From Buchnera aphidicola (Melaphis rhois) (lineage in GTDB: Bacteria; Pseudomonadota; Gammaproteobacteria; Enterobacterales; Enterobacteriaceae): a DNA stretch of 37,889 nt. The notes under the pieces are model-generated. The model saw only the letters and a list, made by a program, of their open reading frames with translations. It was not told the DNA's origin and made no database searches. The stretch lies in assembly GCF_005080745.1 (NCBI RefSeq), contig NZ_CP033004.1, forward strand, positions 326,404 through 364,292, read 5' to 3'. The position numbers and the translations under genes are program-made. Below are positions 1-8,093 of the stretch, piece after piece (within the stretch, counting starts at the first letter, position 1; each line of letters starts with the position of its first letter).

Positions 1-1
1 T

Positions 2-1780
2 ATTTATGAACATAATAAACAAAGTATTTTAGCTTTATTAATTCATGGAGATTCAGCCATTTCAGGACAAGGAATAGTACAAGAAACATTAAATATGTCT
101 CAAACAAGAGGATATAAAATAAATGGTACTATTCACATAGTGTTAAATAACCAAATTGGGTTTACTACTTCTAATTTAAAAGATATGAGAAGTAGCAAAT
201 ATTGTACTGATATTGCTAAAATGATTGATTCTCCTATATTTCATGTTAACTCAGACGATCCAGAAGCAATATTATTTGTAATACGATTAGCTTTAGATTT
301 TAAAAATAATTTTCAAAAAGATGTATTTATAGATCTTATTTGTTATAGACGTCACGGACATAATGAAATAGACGATCCCTATATCACACAGCCAATAATG
401 TATTCAAAAATTAAAAAGCATCCTACTATTTGTAAGATTTATAGCAAACAATTAATAAAAAAAAATATAATTCATCATGAATATTTAAACGATAACGTTA
501 CAAAATATAAAAAAAGTCTTGATGAAAGATATTTAGAATATATAAATAAGACACAAGAAATACGCAAGAACATATTATATGATAATAATATTTATACTAA
601 CCCTATACAAGTAACTAAAAATATTTCCGAAAAAAAATTAAAAGAACTGGCGAAAAAAATTAATATTATTCCATCTAATATTTCTGTACATGATCAAGTT
701 CTAAAAATATATAAAAATAGACTAAAAATGGTGAATGAAAACAAACTTTTAGATTGGGGTGCAGCAGAAACATTAGCATATGCTTCTTTATTAAATCAAG
801 GAATTTCTTGTAGGTTGTCTGGAGAAGATGTGGGAAGAGGTACATTTTCTCATAGACACGCTACGATTTATGATCAAAAAAATGGTTCGTTATACATTCC
901 TTTACAACATATACATTCTGAACAAGGAAAATTTTATATTTGGGATTCTACGTTGTCAGAAGAAGCTGTTTTAGCCTTCGAATATGGATATTCTATCAGT
1001 CAAAACAATACATTGACTATTTGGGAAGCTCAATTTGGAGATTTTGCAAATGGAGCTCAAATTGTTATTGACCAATTTATCTGTTCTAGCGAACAAAAAT
1101 GGGGTGTAACATGTAATTTAGTAATGCTGCTACCTCATGGGTATGAAGGTCAAGGACCAGAACATTCTTCTGCTAGATTAGAAAGATACCTTCAGTTATC
1201 TGCTGAAAATAATATACAAATTTGTATACCAACAACAGCTTCTCAAATGTATCATTTGTTATGTAGGCAATCCTTTCATTTTATAAAAAAGCCTTTAATT
1301 ATTATGACACCAAAGTCTCTTTTACGTCATCCATTGTCTTCTTCACCTTTATTGGAATTTTGGGGAAATACTTTTCAAGAAGTTATAAATGAAATTGATA
1401 ACATAGATACTAAAATAGTAAAAAGAATAATTTTTTGCTCTGGAAAAGTATATTACGATTTATTAAATCAACGTCGTAAAAATCAGCAAAATAATATAAC
1501 AATTTTAAGAATAGAACAATTATATCCATTTCCTAGTCATACACTATCTGTAATATTGCAATCTTATTTACATATCAGTGACTTCATATGGTGTCAAGAA
1601 GAACCTTTTAACCAAGGTGCTTGGTTTTATAGCCAATATCATTTAAAAAAGATATTACCTAAACAATCTCGTTTAAATTATGTGGGACGTCCTGAATCTT
1701 CATCTACAGCTACTGGATATATTAGTATTCACAAAAAACAACAACAAAGATTAGTTAACGATGCTTTAAATGTAAGTTAA
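2..1780 (+). CDS. sucA: 2-oxoglutarate dehydrogenase E1 component (5' end outside window)
   Basis: E1 is the thiamine-diphosphate enzyme of the cytosolic 2-oxoglutarate dehydrogenase complex. It decarboxylates 2-oxoglutarate and passes the succinyl group to the lipoyl domain of SucB. The open frame is already running at the window edge and reads about 592 residues to the stop; E. coli SucA has 933, so roughly the first third is missing. The ATG at 95 is internal, because upstream codons already match the family ([10 protein letters not shown], just before [11 protein letters not shown]). Conserved blocks seen in order are [59 protein letters not shown] TPKSLLRHP and WCQEEP. The C-terminus ends NDALNVS, like E. 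coli NDALNVE. sucB follows after 13 nt, so the two form an operon. It contains an in-frame run of nine A at 457-465. Identification is certain; only the start is unknown. Confidence 0.97.
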   Translation: MYEHNKQSILALLIHGDSAISGQGIVQETLNMSQTRGYKINGTIHIVLNNQIGFTTSNLKDMRSSKYCTDIAKMIDSPIFHVNSDDPEAILFVIRLALDFKNNFQKDVFIDLICYRRHGHNEIDDPYITQPIMYSKIKKHPTICKIYSKQLIKKNIIHHEYLNDNVTKYKKSLDERYLEYINKTQEIRKNILYDNNIYTNPIQVTKNISEKKLKELAKKINIIPSNISVHDQVLKIYKNRLKMVNENKLLDWGAAETLAYASLLNQGISCRLSGEDVGRGTFSHRHATIYDQKNGSLYIPLQHIHSEQGKFYIWDSTLSEEAVLAFEYGYSISQNNTLTIWEAQFGDFANGAQIVIDQFICSSEQKWGVTCNLVMLLPHGYEGQGPEHSSARLERYLQLSAENNIQICIPTTASQMYHLLCRQSFHFIKKPLIIMTPKSLLRHPLSSSPLLEFWGNTFQEVINEIDNIDTKIVKRIIFCSGKVYYDLLNQRRKNQQNNITILRIEQLYPFPSHTLSVILQSYLHISDFIWCQEEPFNQGAWFYSQYHLKKILPKQSRLNYVGRPESSSTATGYISIHKKQQQRLVNDALNVS

Positions 1781-1793
1781 ATAAGAGATAATA

Positions 1794-3014
1794 ATGAATA
1801 TAGTTAATATTCTTGTTCCCAACCTTCCTGAATCAGTTACTGAAGCAACAATTATATCTTGGTTAAAAAAACCTGGTGATTTTTTAAAAGAAAACGATAT
1901 ATTAGTCGAAATTGAAACTGACAAAGTAGTTCTAGAAATACCATCACCTTTCGATGGGACACTAAAAAATATTATTGTGCAAACAGGACAAAAGGTGACT
2001 TCGGGACAAATTATAGGAGAATTGATCCCATCTCCTGAAAAAAATAATGTATCAACCCATTACCAAAAAAGTAAAAATGAAATTTTTGAAAACAATACGA
2101 TATTTAATCCATCTGTAAAGCATTTTACACCTATGATCAGACGATTAATATCTACATATAATTTGAAAAATGTTCATATTCAAGGTACTGGAACAAAAGG
2201 TCGTATTACGCGTGAAGATGTAATGCAATATGTAAATAAAAATATTAAAAATACTGATATAAACAGTATACATGATCATAAAAATAGACAAGAAATAAAA
2301 AATAATGATAGAAATCGAAAAATTGAACGTGTAAAAATGACTTCATTGAGAAAAAAAATTGCTGAAAGATTGTTAGAAGCAAAAAATAATTCAGCTTCTT
2401 TAACTACTTTTAATGAAGTTAATATGGAACCAATTTTAAATTTAAGAAGGGAATATGGAAAACTATTTGAAAAAAAATATAATGTTAAGTTAGGTTTAAT
2501 GTCGTTTTATGTAAAAGCAGTAATAGAAGCTTTAAAAGCTTTTCCTGAAATCAATGCTACAATTGATCAAGACGACATTATTTACTATAAATATTTTGAT
2601 ATCAATATTGCTATTTCTACACCTCGTGGATTAATAGCTCCAGTATTAAAAAACGCAGATTTGATGAGCATGTCAGAAATTGAGCAAGAAATTAAAATTC
2701 TCGCTACGCAAGGACGCAATTCTAAATTAACTATTGATCAATTAAGAGGTGGAAACTTTACCATTACTAATGGTGGAATTTTTGGGTCTTTATTTTCCAC
2801 CCCATTAATTAATCCGCCTCAATCAGCAATTTTAGGTATGCATACTATTAAAGAACGACCAATAGTAGTAAAAGGTTGTATAAAAATACTTCCTATGATG
2901 TATTTAGCACTTACATATGATCATCGGTTAATAGACGGAAAAGAATCAGTAGGATTTTTAATGAGAATAAAAGAACTATTAGAAGATTTCAATCGAATTA
3001 TATTAAATATATAA
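1794..3014 (+). CDS. sucB: Dihydrolipoyl succinyltransferase (E2 of 2-oxoglutarate dehydrogenase)
   Basis: E2 forms the core of the 2-oxoglutarate dehydrogenase complex and transfers succinyl from its lipoyl arm to CoA. It has 406 residues against 405 in E. coli. The N-terminal lipoyl domain (about 1-80) carries the lipoylation motif [10 protein letters not shown] with the target Lys44. A charged, Asn-rich linker follows. The peripheral-subunit-binding domain lies near 108-145 ([25 protein letters not shown]). The catalytic domain runs from about 175 to the end, with the active-site motif YDHRLIDG (His377, Asp381). The ATG at 1794 is preceded by AAGAG about 8 nt upstream and lies 13 nt after sucA, indicating co-transcription. 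E3 (lpdA) must be encoded elsewhere. sucC and sucD, which follow sucB in E. coli, are absent: the next element is a terminator and then pal on the other strand. Confidence 0.97.
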   Translation: MNIVNILVPNLPESVTEATIISWLKKPGDFLKENDILVEIETDKVVLEIPSPFDGTLKNIIVQTGQKVTSGQIIGELIPSPEKNNVSTHYQKSKNEIFENNTIFNPSVKHFTPMIRRLISTYNLKNVHIQGTGTKGRITREDVMQYVNKNIKNTDINSIHDHKNRQEIKNNDRNRKIERVKMTSLRKKIAERLLEAKNNSASLTTFNEVNMEPILNLRREYGKLFEKKYNVKLGLMSFYVKAVIEALKAFPEINATIDQDDIIYYKYFDINIAISTPRGLIAPVLKNADLMSMSEIEQEIKILATQGRNSKLTIDQLRGGNFTITNGGIFGSLFSTPLINPPQSAILGMHTIKERPIVVKGCIKILPMMYLALTYDHRLIDGKESVGFLMRIKELLEDFNRIILNI

Positions 3015-3052
3015 TTTTATTGTTTTAAATTTAATTTTAAAAAATAAAATTT

Positions 3053-3080
3053 TTGGTGCTATGATAAACCTTAGCACCAA
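3053..3080. terminator. Probable bidirectional terminator between sucB and pal
   Basis: TTGGTGCTA (3053-3061) and TAGCACCAA (3072-3080) form a perfect 9-bp stem around a 10-nt loop, in the short gap between two convergent genes. Read on the minus strand, the stem is followed by an A/T stretch ending in a T-run, so it is best suited to pal. It is GC-richer than any surrounding non-coding DNA. Confidence 0.75.
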
Positions 3081-3097
3081 TATATAAACTATGTTTA

Positions 3098-3592
3098 CTA
3101 ATACGCTATGACAGCTCGACGATTTTTAGAATAAGAATCCTCTTTATCTCCTATTTCAGCTGGTTTGTCTGAACCGTATGATATAGTAGAAATTTGTTTA
3201 GAAAGTATTCCTTTGCTCTGTAAATACAATTTTACTGCATCAGCTCGATGTTGTCCTAATCTGATATTATATTGTTCTGATCCTCTTTTATCTGTATGTC
3301 CTTCAATAACAATATTTACATCAGGGTGTTCATATAAAAATGTAGCAATATTATTTAAAGTTTTAGCAAACTTTGCGTTAATATTATATTTATTGAAGTC
3401 AAAATAAACGACATTGTCTTGTTTCAATATATCTAAGTTTTCATTAGAATCTGTGTCTAATTTAGTATCTATTACTTGAGTATCTTTATTAGAAATGTTT
3501 TTATTTATCTTATCTTTCTGAAAACTACACGAAAACATTGCTATTATTGGAAAAATAAAAATTATTGTCTTTAATATTCTATTCAATTTCAT
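3098..3592 (-). CDS. pal: Peptidoglycan-associated lipoprotein Pal
   Basis: Pal is an outer-membrane lipoprotein whose OmpA-like domain binds the meso-diaminopimelate stem of peptidoglycan. In E. coli it is part of the Tol-Pal envelope-constriction system. It has 164 residues against 173 in E. coli. Residues 1-21 are a lipoprotein signal with the acylated Cys at 22, the same position as in E. coli; the lipobox MFSC is atypical at -3 and -2. A shortened polar linker follows, then the OmpA-like domain from about 60: NVVYFDFNKYNI, the peptidoglycan-binding motif EGHTDKRGSEQYN and YSKNRRAV near the end. AGGA precedes the ATG by 8 nt. No tolQ, tolR, tolA, tolB or cpoB lies beside it. LolA, the periplasmic carrier for such lipoproteins, is encoded at 14372-14989. 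The family assignment is secure; how it works without neighbouring Tol genes is not known from this window. Confidence 0.93.
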   Translation of the reverse strand: MKLNRILKTIIFIFPIIAMFSCSFQKDKINKNISNKDTQVIDTKLDTDSNENLDILKQDNVVYFDFNKYNINAKFAKTLNNIATFLYEHPDVNIVIEGHTDKRGSEQYNIRLGQHRADAVKLYLQSKGILSKQISTISYGSDKPAEIGDKEDSYSKNRRAVIAY

Positions 3593-4308
3593 TTATATAT
3601 CCTATGATTTAATATGTTTTTATATTATTATTTTATAATTATATGTTCTAAAGATTTTAAGATGAGCATTTGTAATTCTGAAATTTCGAGATGTTATTAG
3701 TGATGTTATTTTAATATTAGCATTCATTGTCTTAATATCTAATATATTAATCTTATAACTATTAAAAAATCTAAATATACTTTATATGTTTAAATATAAT
3801 TGTTTTAAATAATGCGATATATCGTAATTTTTGTATATAGTAAATTATACCTTCTATATCAAATGGAAACATTACACTATATTTTGTTAACCTGATCGTA
3901 CAAATAGTAATACTTTTTTTAGTTTTTTGAAAGATGTCTTATCAAATAGTAAATTAAAACAAGAATCCTAATTTAGTTAATATATCATAAAAATAGCAAA
4001 AGTTACTTAAGTTAAATATCTAAGAGTGGATAAATCATACAACAAAAACATATTCTTAACGATAATTATATAAAATAATTTAATAAATATATTTAAGTAT
4101 TTAAAACAAATTATAGAAATTCTGATTTTATTAAAGCATGAAATTTTAAATTTATAACGTCATAAACAAATATTCTGTAAATAGAAACACTAATAAATAT
4201 TACATAAATTTGATCAATGTACTTATATCTTAGTAAATTGTAATTTTATAAAATTTTTAAAATAAATTAAGCATTCATAAAATACGATAATTATAAGGTA
4301 AAATTATT
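3593..4308. other. 716-nt gene-free spacer upstream of pal and gpmA
   Basis: This divergent spacer between pal and gpmA has no open frame of useful length and no recognisable RNA. In E. coli tolB lies directly upstream of pal, but I could not find TolB-like peptides here in any frame on either strand by eye. Stop codons are dense. The last 60 nt carry the gpmA leader with AAGG 10 nt before its ATG. It is best explained as eroded gene space plus two promoters that I cannot place with confidence. Confidence 0.6.
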
Positions 4309-5001
4309 ATGAAAATATACAAACTCATTTTAATGCGACATGGTGAAAGCAAATGGAATAAATTAAATAAATTTACTGGTTGGAAAGATATAGATTTATC
4401 TGAAACAGGCATTATTGAAGCAACAAAATGTGCTAAATTATTAAAATCAAATGGATTTAGTTTTACTTATGCATATACTTCTGTTCTAAAAAGATCTATT
4501 CATACCTTATGGATAATAATAAAATATCTCAATCAATCATGGATTCCAGTAAAAAAATCATGGCGCTTGAACGAACGTCATTATGGAGCTTTGCAGGGAT
4601 TAGACAAAGACAATGTTATTAAAAAATATGGAAAAGTACAAGTACAACAATGGAGAAGAGGGTTTCACATTTCTCCTCCTCAAATAAGCTTAGAAGAAAG
4701 AAAAATATTAGCATTAGATCCTAAATATTCTTCTATACACATTAATGATATTCCATTATCTGAAAGTTTAAAATCTACTTCGGAACGAGTTATTCCTTTT
4801 TGGAAAAAAGTTATTTTTCCTAGTTTAAAAAAACAAAACAAAATTATAATAACTGCTCATGGAAATTCACTTCGTGCATTAATGAAATATTTGAGTAATA
4901 TTGATGATAAAGATATCATAAAATTAGATGTTGATACTGGTACTCCAATAGTTTACGAATTCAACAATTATTTCGAACCTATACGATATTATTATCTATA
5001 A
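4309..5001 (+). CDS. gpmA: 2,3-bisphosphoglycerate-dependent phosphoglycerate mutase
   Basis: This glycolytic enzyme interconverts 3- and 2-phosphoglycerate through a phosphohistidine. The N-terminal motif LILMRHGESKWN carries the phosphorylated His11, and TAHGNSLRALMKYL carries the second catalytic His184, the same number as in E. coli. FTGWKDIDLSE, AYTSVLKRSIHTLW and LNERHYGALQGL are also conserved. The protein has 230 residues against 250 in E. coli. The missing part is the C-terminal tail, since the sequence stops right after RYYYL. No continuation of the tail is visible in another frame, so this is a real shortening and not a frameshift. The gene stands alone, with pfkA 181 nt downstream on the same strand. 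AAGG lies 10 nt before the ATG. Confidence 0.96.
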   Translation: MKIYKLILMRHGESKWNKLNKFTGWKDIDLSETGIIEATKCAKLLKSNGFSFTYAYTSVLKRSIHTLWIIIKYLNQSWIPVKKSWRLNERHYGALQGLDKDNVIKKYGKVQVQQWRRGFHISPPQISLEERKILALDPKYSSIHINDIPLSESLKSTSERVIPFWKKVIFPSLKKQNKIIITAHGNSLRALMKYLSNIDDKDIIKLDVDTGTPIVYEFNNYFEPIRYYYL

Positions 5002-5182
5002 CTATTTGTTATTAATCAGTATTAAGAAATATAATAATATTATGAGATTACGTTTATAAAAGTAACAAATTAGAAAACTCATCTTGATACTATATATATT
5101 TTAATATTGTTAATTTTAATGCCAATTTAAATATTGTTATATTTCCATATATATTTTTAAAATAATAACTTTAGAGAATAAT

Positions 5183-6145
5183 ATGATTAAAACAATCGGT
5201 GTATTGACGAGTGGTGGTGATTCTCCTGGAATGAATGCAGCAATAAGAGCTGTGGTAAGAACTGCGTTGAGTAAAAACTTGAGAATACTTGGAATACATG
5301 ATGGATATCTCGGTTTATATGAAGATAAAATGACTAGTTTAGATCGATATAGTGTTTCTGATATAATCAATAGAGGTGGTACTTTCCTTGGATCTACACG
5401 TTTTCCTAATTTTTTAAAAGAAAACATAAGATCAATATCTATTCAAAATATGAAAAAACGTAAAATAGATGTCTTAGTAGTAATTGGAGGAGACGGTTCA
5501 TATATGGGTGCAAAAAAGTTAACAGAAATGGGTTTTCCTTGCATTAGTATACCAGGAACTATTGACAACGATGTAGCAGGGACTGATTATACAATAGGAT
5601 ATTTTACAGCACTAGAAACAGTAGTAGAAGCTATTGACCGATTAAGAGATACGTCATCTTCTCATCAACGAATTTCAATAGTTGAGGTAATGGGACGAAC
5701 TTGTGGAGATTTAACATTAGCTGCAGCTATAGCAGGAGGATGTGAATTTATAGTATTACCTGAAATTAAATATGTACAACAAGAACTAATAAAAGAAATT
5801 AAAGCAGGAATAAAAAAGGGTAAAAAACATGCTATAGTAGCCATTACTGAATGCATTTGTGATGTAGAAAAATTAGCACAACACATCCAACACGAAACTA
5901 AGAGAGAAACACGAGCAACTATTTTAGGTCATATACAAAGGGGGGGTGCACCTAGAGCATTCGATCGAATTTTAGCTTCTAGAATGGGTGAATATGCCGT
6001 AGAATTATTATTACTAGGATATCAAGGACAATGTGTTGGTATAAGAAACGAAAAAATGGTAAATCATGATATTACTGATGCACTTGAAAATATGAAACGA
6101 CCGTTTAAATTTGATTGGTTAATTACTGCTAAAAAATTATATTAA
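5183..6145 (+). CDS. pfkA: ATP-dependent 6-phosphofructokinase
   Basis: It phosphorylates fructose 6-phosphate to the 1,6-bisphosphate, the committing step of glycolysis. The length, 320 residues, equals E. coli PfkA. The ATP site motifs [14 protein letters not shown] (near 9-22) and [11 protein letters not shown] (Asp104, Mg/ATP) and the catalytic motif PGTIDNDV with Asp128 are intact. So is [11 protein letters not shown] in the fructose-6-phosphate site and [14 protein letters not shown] near residue 250. Arginines matching the allosteric effector-site Arg residues of E. coli (here 22, 26 and 55) are present, so ADP/PEP control may persist; that is inference. A GAG Shine-Dalgarno core in TTTAGAGAA precedes the ATG. 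glpF follows on the same strand after 93 nt. Confidence 0.97.
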   Translation: MIKTIGVLTSGGDSPGMNAAIRAVVRTALSKNLRILGIHDGYLGLYEDKMTSLDRYSVSDIINRGGTFLGSTRFPNFLKENIRSISIQNMKKRKIDVLVVIGGDGSYMGAKKLTEMGFPCISIPGTIDNDVAGTDYTIGYFTALETVVEAIDRLRDTSSSHQRISIVEVMGRTCGDLTLAAAIAGGCEFIVLPEIKYVQQELIKEIKAGIKKGKKHAIVAITECICDVEKLAQHIQHETKRETRATILGHIQRGGAPRAFDRILASRMGEYAVELLLLGYQGQCVGIRNEKMVNHDITDALENMKRPFKFDWLITAKKLY

Positions 6146-6215
6146 TAATATTAATTATAAAACATAATGAACATATCTTTTGTATATACTGTAAGTTAAT
6201 TAATTTTAAATTTAA

Positions 6216-6230
6216 TCCTATACCATAGGA
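6216..6230 (+). promoter_or_regulatory. Small hairpin covering the glpF Shine-Dalgarno
   Basis: TCCTAT (6216-6221), a 3-nt loop ACC and ATAGGA (6225-6230) form a perfect 6-bp hairpin. The right arm is the only ribosome-binding sequence upstream of glpF (AGGA, 8 nt before the ATG), so folding would hide it. The pairing is seen directly; any role in translation control is inference, and a 6-bp palindrome can occur by chance. Confidence 0.4.
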
Positions 6231-6238
6231 ATTTTAAA

Positions 6239-7039
6239 ATGAGTTATTTTAAGAAAAATACTTTATTGCTATCACAATGCATTTCTGAATTTCTTGGTAC
6301 AGGATTAATGATTTTTTTTAATTCTAGCTGTTCTGCATCATTAAAATTAACAAATGAATATAATAGCTTATGGAAAGTTAGTATCATATTAGGATTAAGT
6401 ACTTGTATAGCAATATATATTAGTCTATTAATATCTGGATCTGAAGTACATTTGAATCCAGTAATTACTGTAGCATTTTTTTTGTTGTTTAATTTTAATA
6501 AAAAAAAAGTGATACCTTATATTACATCCCAAATCTTGGGATCATTTTTTTTTTCAGTTATTACTTATAAATTATATTATAATTCGATAATAATATTTGA
6601 AGAAAAAAATAAAATTTTTAGAGGTCATTGTAATAGTATTAACTCTGACTCTATACTTTCTTTTTTTTCGAACAAAGATTTCGGAATAATAAAAATTTTT
6701 ATAATAGAAATTTTAATTACTTTTGTATTCGTTTTTATAATCATTATTTTAAACGATAATGAAAACTATTTCAATTTTAAGGTAACTATTTCTCCTATAT
6801 TAATAGGTATATTAGTATGTATAATAAACATCATTGTTTTCCCATTGACAAACTTTACATTAAATCCTGCACATGATTTTGGTTCTCGTATTTTTATTTA
6901 TCTGTCAGGATGGAATAAAATAGTACTTACTAATGGAATAAATATAGCTTATTTTATTATACCTATTTTAGGTACAGCAATAGGTTCCGTAACTTCTGTA
7001 TATTTTTACAAATATATTAAAATACATTATAATAAATAA
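6239..7039 (+). CDS. glpF: Glycerol facilitator-like aquaglyceroporin
   Basis: This is an inner-membrane channel of the MIP family with six membrane segments and two half-helix loops. It has 266 residues against 281 in E. coli GlpF; the cytoplasmic C-terminal tail is missing. The similarity is end to end (QCISEFLGTGLMIFF, KKKVIPYITSQILG, LTNFTLNPAHDFGSRIF). The first pore signature reads NPV instead of NPA (residues 73-75) and is preceded by SGSEVH where E. coli has SGAH, a 2-residue insertion. The second reads NPA (209-211). Of the three E. coli selectivity-filter residues, Phe200 is kept, Trp48 is replaced by Leu51 and Arg206 by His212. The gene carries a run of ten T (6545-6554) and one of nine A (6500-6508), both in frame. 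It converges with tpiA with 11 nt between them. It is clearly a MIP channel; its substrate range may differ from glycerol. Confidence 0.9.
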   Translation: MSYFKKNTLLLSQCISEFLGTGLMIFFNSSCSASLKLTNEYNSLWKVSIILGLSTCIAIYISLLISGSEVHLNPVITVAFFLLFNFNKKKVIPYITSQILGSFFFSVITYKLYYNSIIIFEEKNKIFRGHCNSINSDSILSFFSNKDFGIIKIFIIEILITFVFVFIIIILNDNENYFNFKVTISPILIGILVCIINIIVFPLTNFTLNPAHDFGSRIFIYLSGWNKIVLTNGINIAYFIIPILGTAIGSVTSVYFYKYIKIHYNK

Positions 7040-7050
7040 AAGACATAAAT

Positions 7051-7815
7051 TTATTTATCTATAGATATTGTTTTGAGTATTTTTAAAAACTTGTTAAGTG
7101 ACAATGATACCGAACCTATTAGAAATCCATCAACGTCAGGAATTTTACATAGTTGTTGGATATTATTTTCGTTTACAGAACCACCATATTGAATAAAAAA
7201 AGATTTTTTGTTTATATTTTGTTGTTTTAAAATATAATCTTTTATAAAACAGCACATATCTTGTATATAATTAAGTGATGGTATTTTTTTAGATCCAATA
7301 GCCCAAATAGGTTCATAAGCAATAATAGTATTGCAAAATGCTGTTTCACCTAATAAATCAAAAATGATATCTATTTGTTTTTGACATACTCTTTGTGTTG
7401 TATAAAGGTTGTAATCTTTATCTGTTTCTCCAATACATAATATTGGAATTAATTTAGCATGTTTAACTACTTCAAATTTTTTTGCAATTAAAATATTATT
7501 TTCTTGATGATGTAATCTTCTTTCGGAATGTCCGACAATAACGTATCTTATATTAATGTCTTTTAACATATTAACAGAGATTTCTCCAGTGAACGCACCA
7601 AACGAATTAACGTCTACATTTTGAGCTCCAATTATAACATTTGTATTTAAAACTATGTTATATGCTTGATTCAAATATACCGAAGGAGGAGCAATAATTA
7701 CTTTTGAAGAAATATGATTCATTTTTACAAAATCAGATATAGGTTTTAAAAGATTTTGTAATAATTGTATACTTCCATTTAACTTCCAATTAGCTATAAT
7801 AATTTTTTTATTCAT
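7051..7815 (-). CDS. tpiA: Triosephosphate isomerase
   Basis: It interconverts dihydroxyacetone phosphate and glyceraldehyde 3-phosphate in glycolysis. It has 254 residues against 255 in E. coli, a TIM barrel. The catalytic residues are present: NWKLNG with Asn9 and Lys11, IVGHSERR with electrophile His96, and AYEPIWAIG with base Glu168. The phosphate-binding motifs YGGSVNENNI and GFLIGSVSL-like residues are at the C-terminus. Loop 6, the lid over the active site, reads GSKKIPSL where E. coli has GTGKSATP: the length is equal, but the tip Gly and the C-terminal hinge residues are replaced. AAGG lies 8 nt before the ATG. It is the last gene of the minus-strand series that starts at lolA, 278 nt downstream of rpsA. 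Confidence 0.96.
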   Translation of the reverse strand: MNKKIIIANWKLNGSIQLLQNLLKPISDFVKMNHISSKVIIAPPSVYLNQAYNIVLNTNVIIGAQNVDVNSFGAFTGEISVNMLKDINIRYVIVGHSERRLHHQENNILIAKKFEVVKHAKLIPILCIGETDKDYNLYTTQRVCQKQIDIIFDLLGETAFCNTIIAYEPIWAIGSKKIPSLNYIQDMCCFIKDYILKQQNINKKSFFIQYGGSVNENNIQQLCKIPDVDGFLIGSVSLSLNKFLKILKTISIDK

Positions 7816-8093
7816 AATTAAACCTTATTCAATATTTTAACTAAGTTACCAAAAACAAAATTATTAATTAGTAACTTAGCATTAGACGTTATAACTTTAA
7901 TTTTTACAATTTTTATCAGTGCATTTATAAAATTTTAAAAATATTATAACTTCAATAATTATTTTAATTTTTGTATAATTCAGTTATAAGTCAATTAACA
8001 ATTAAGTATTAGAAATTGATTTTTAAGATATTTTATTATCATTTCAACTATATAATCGTTATTATCACATTTTAAATGTAACGTTATGTGGCA

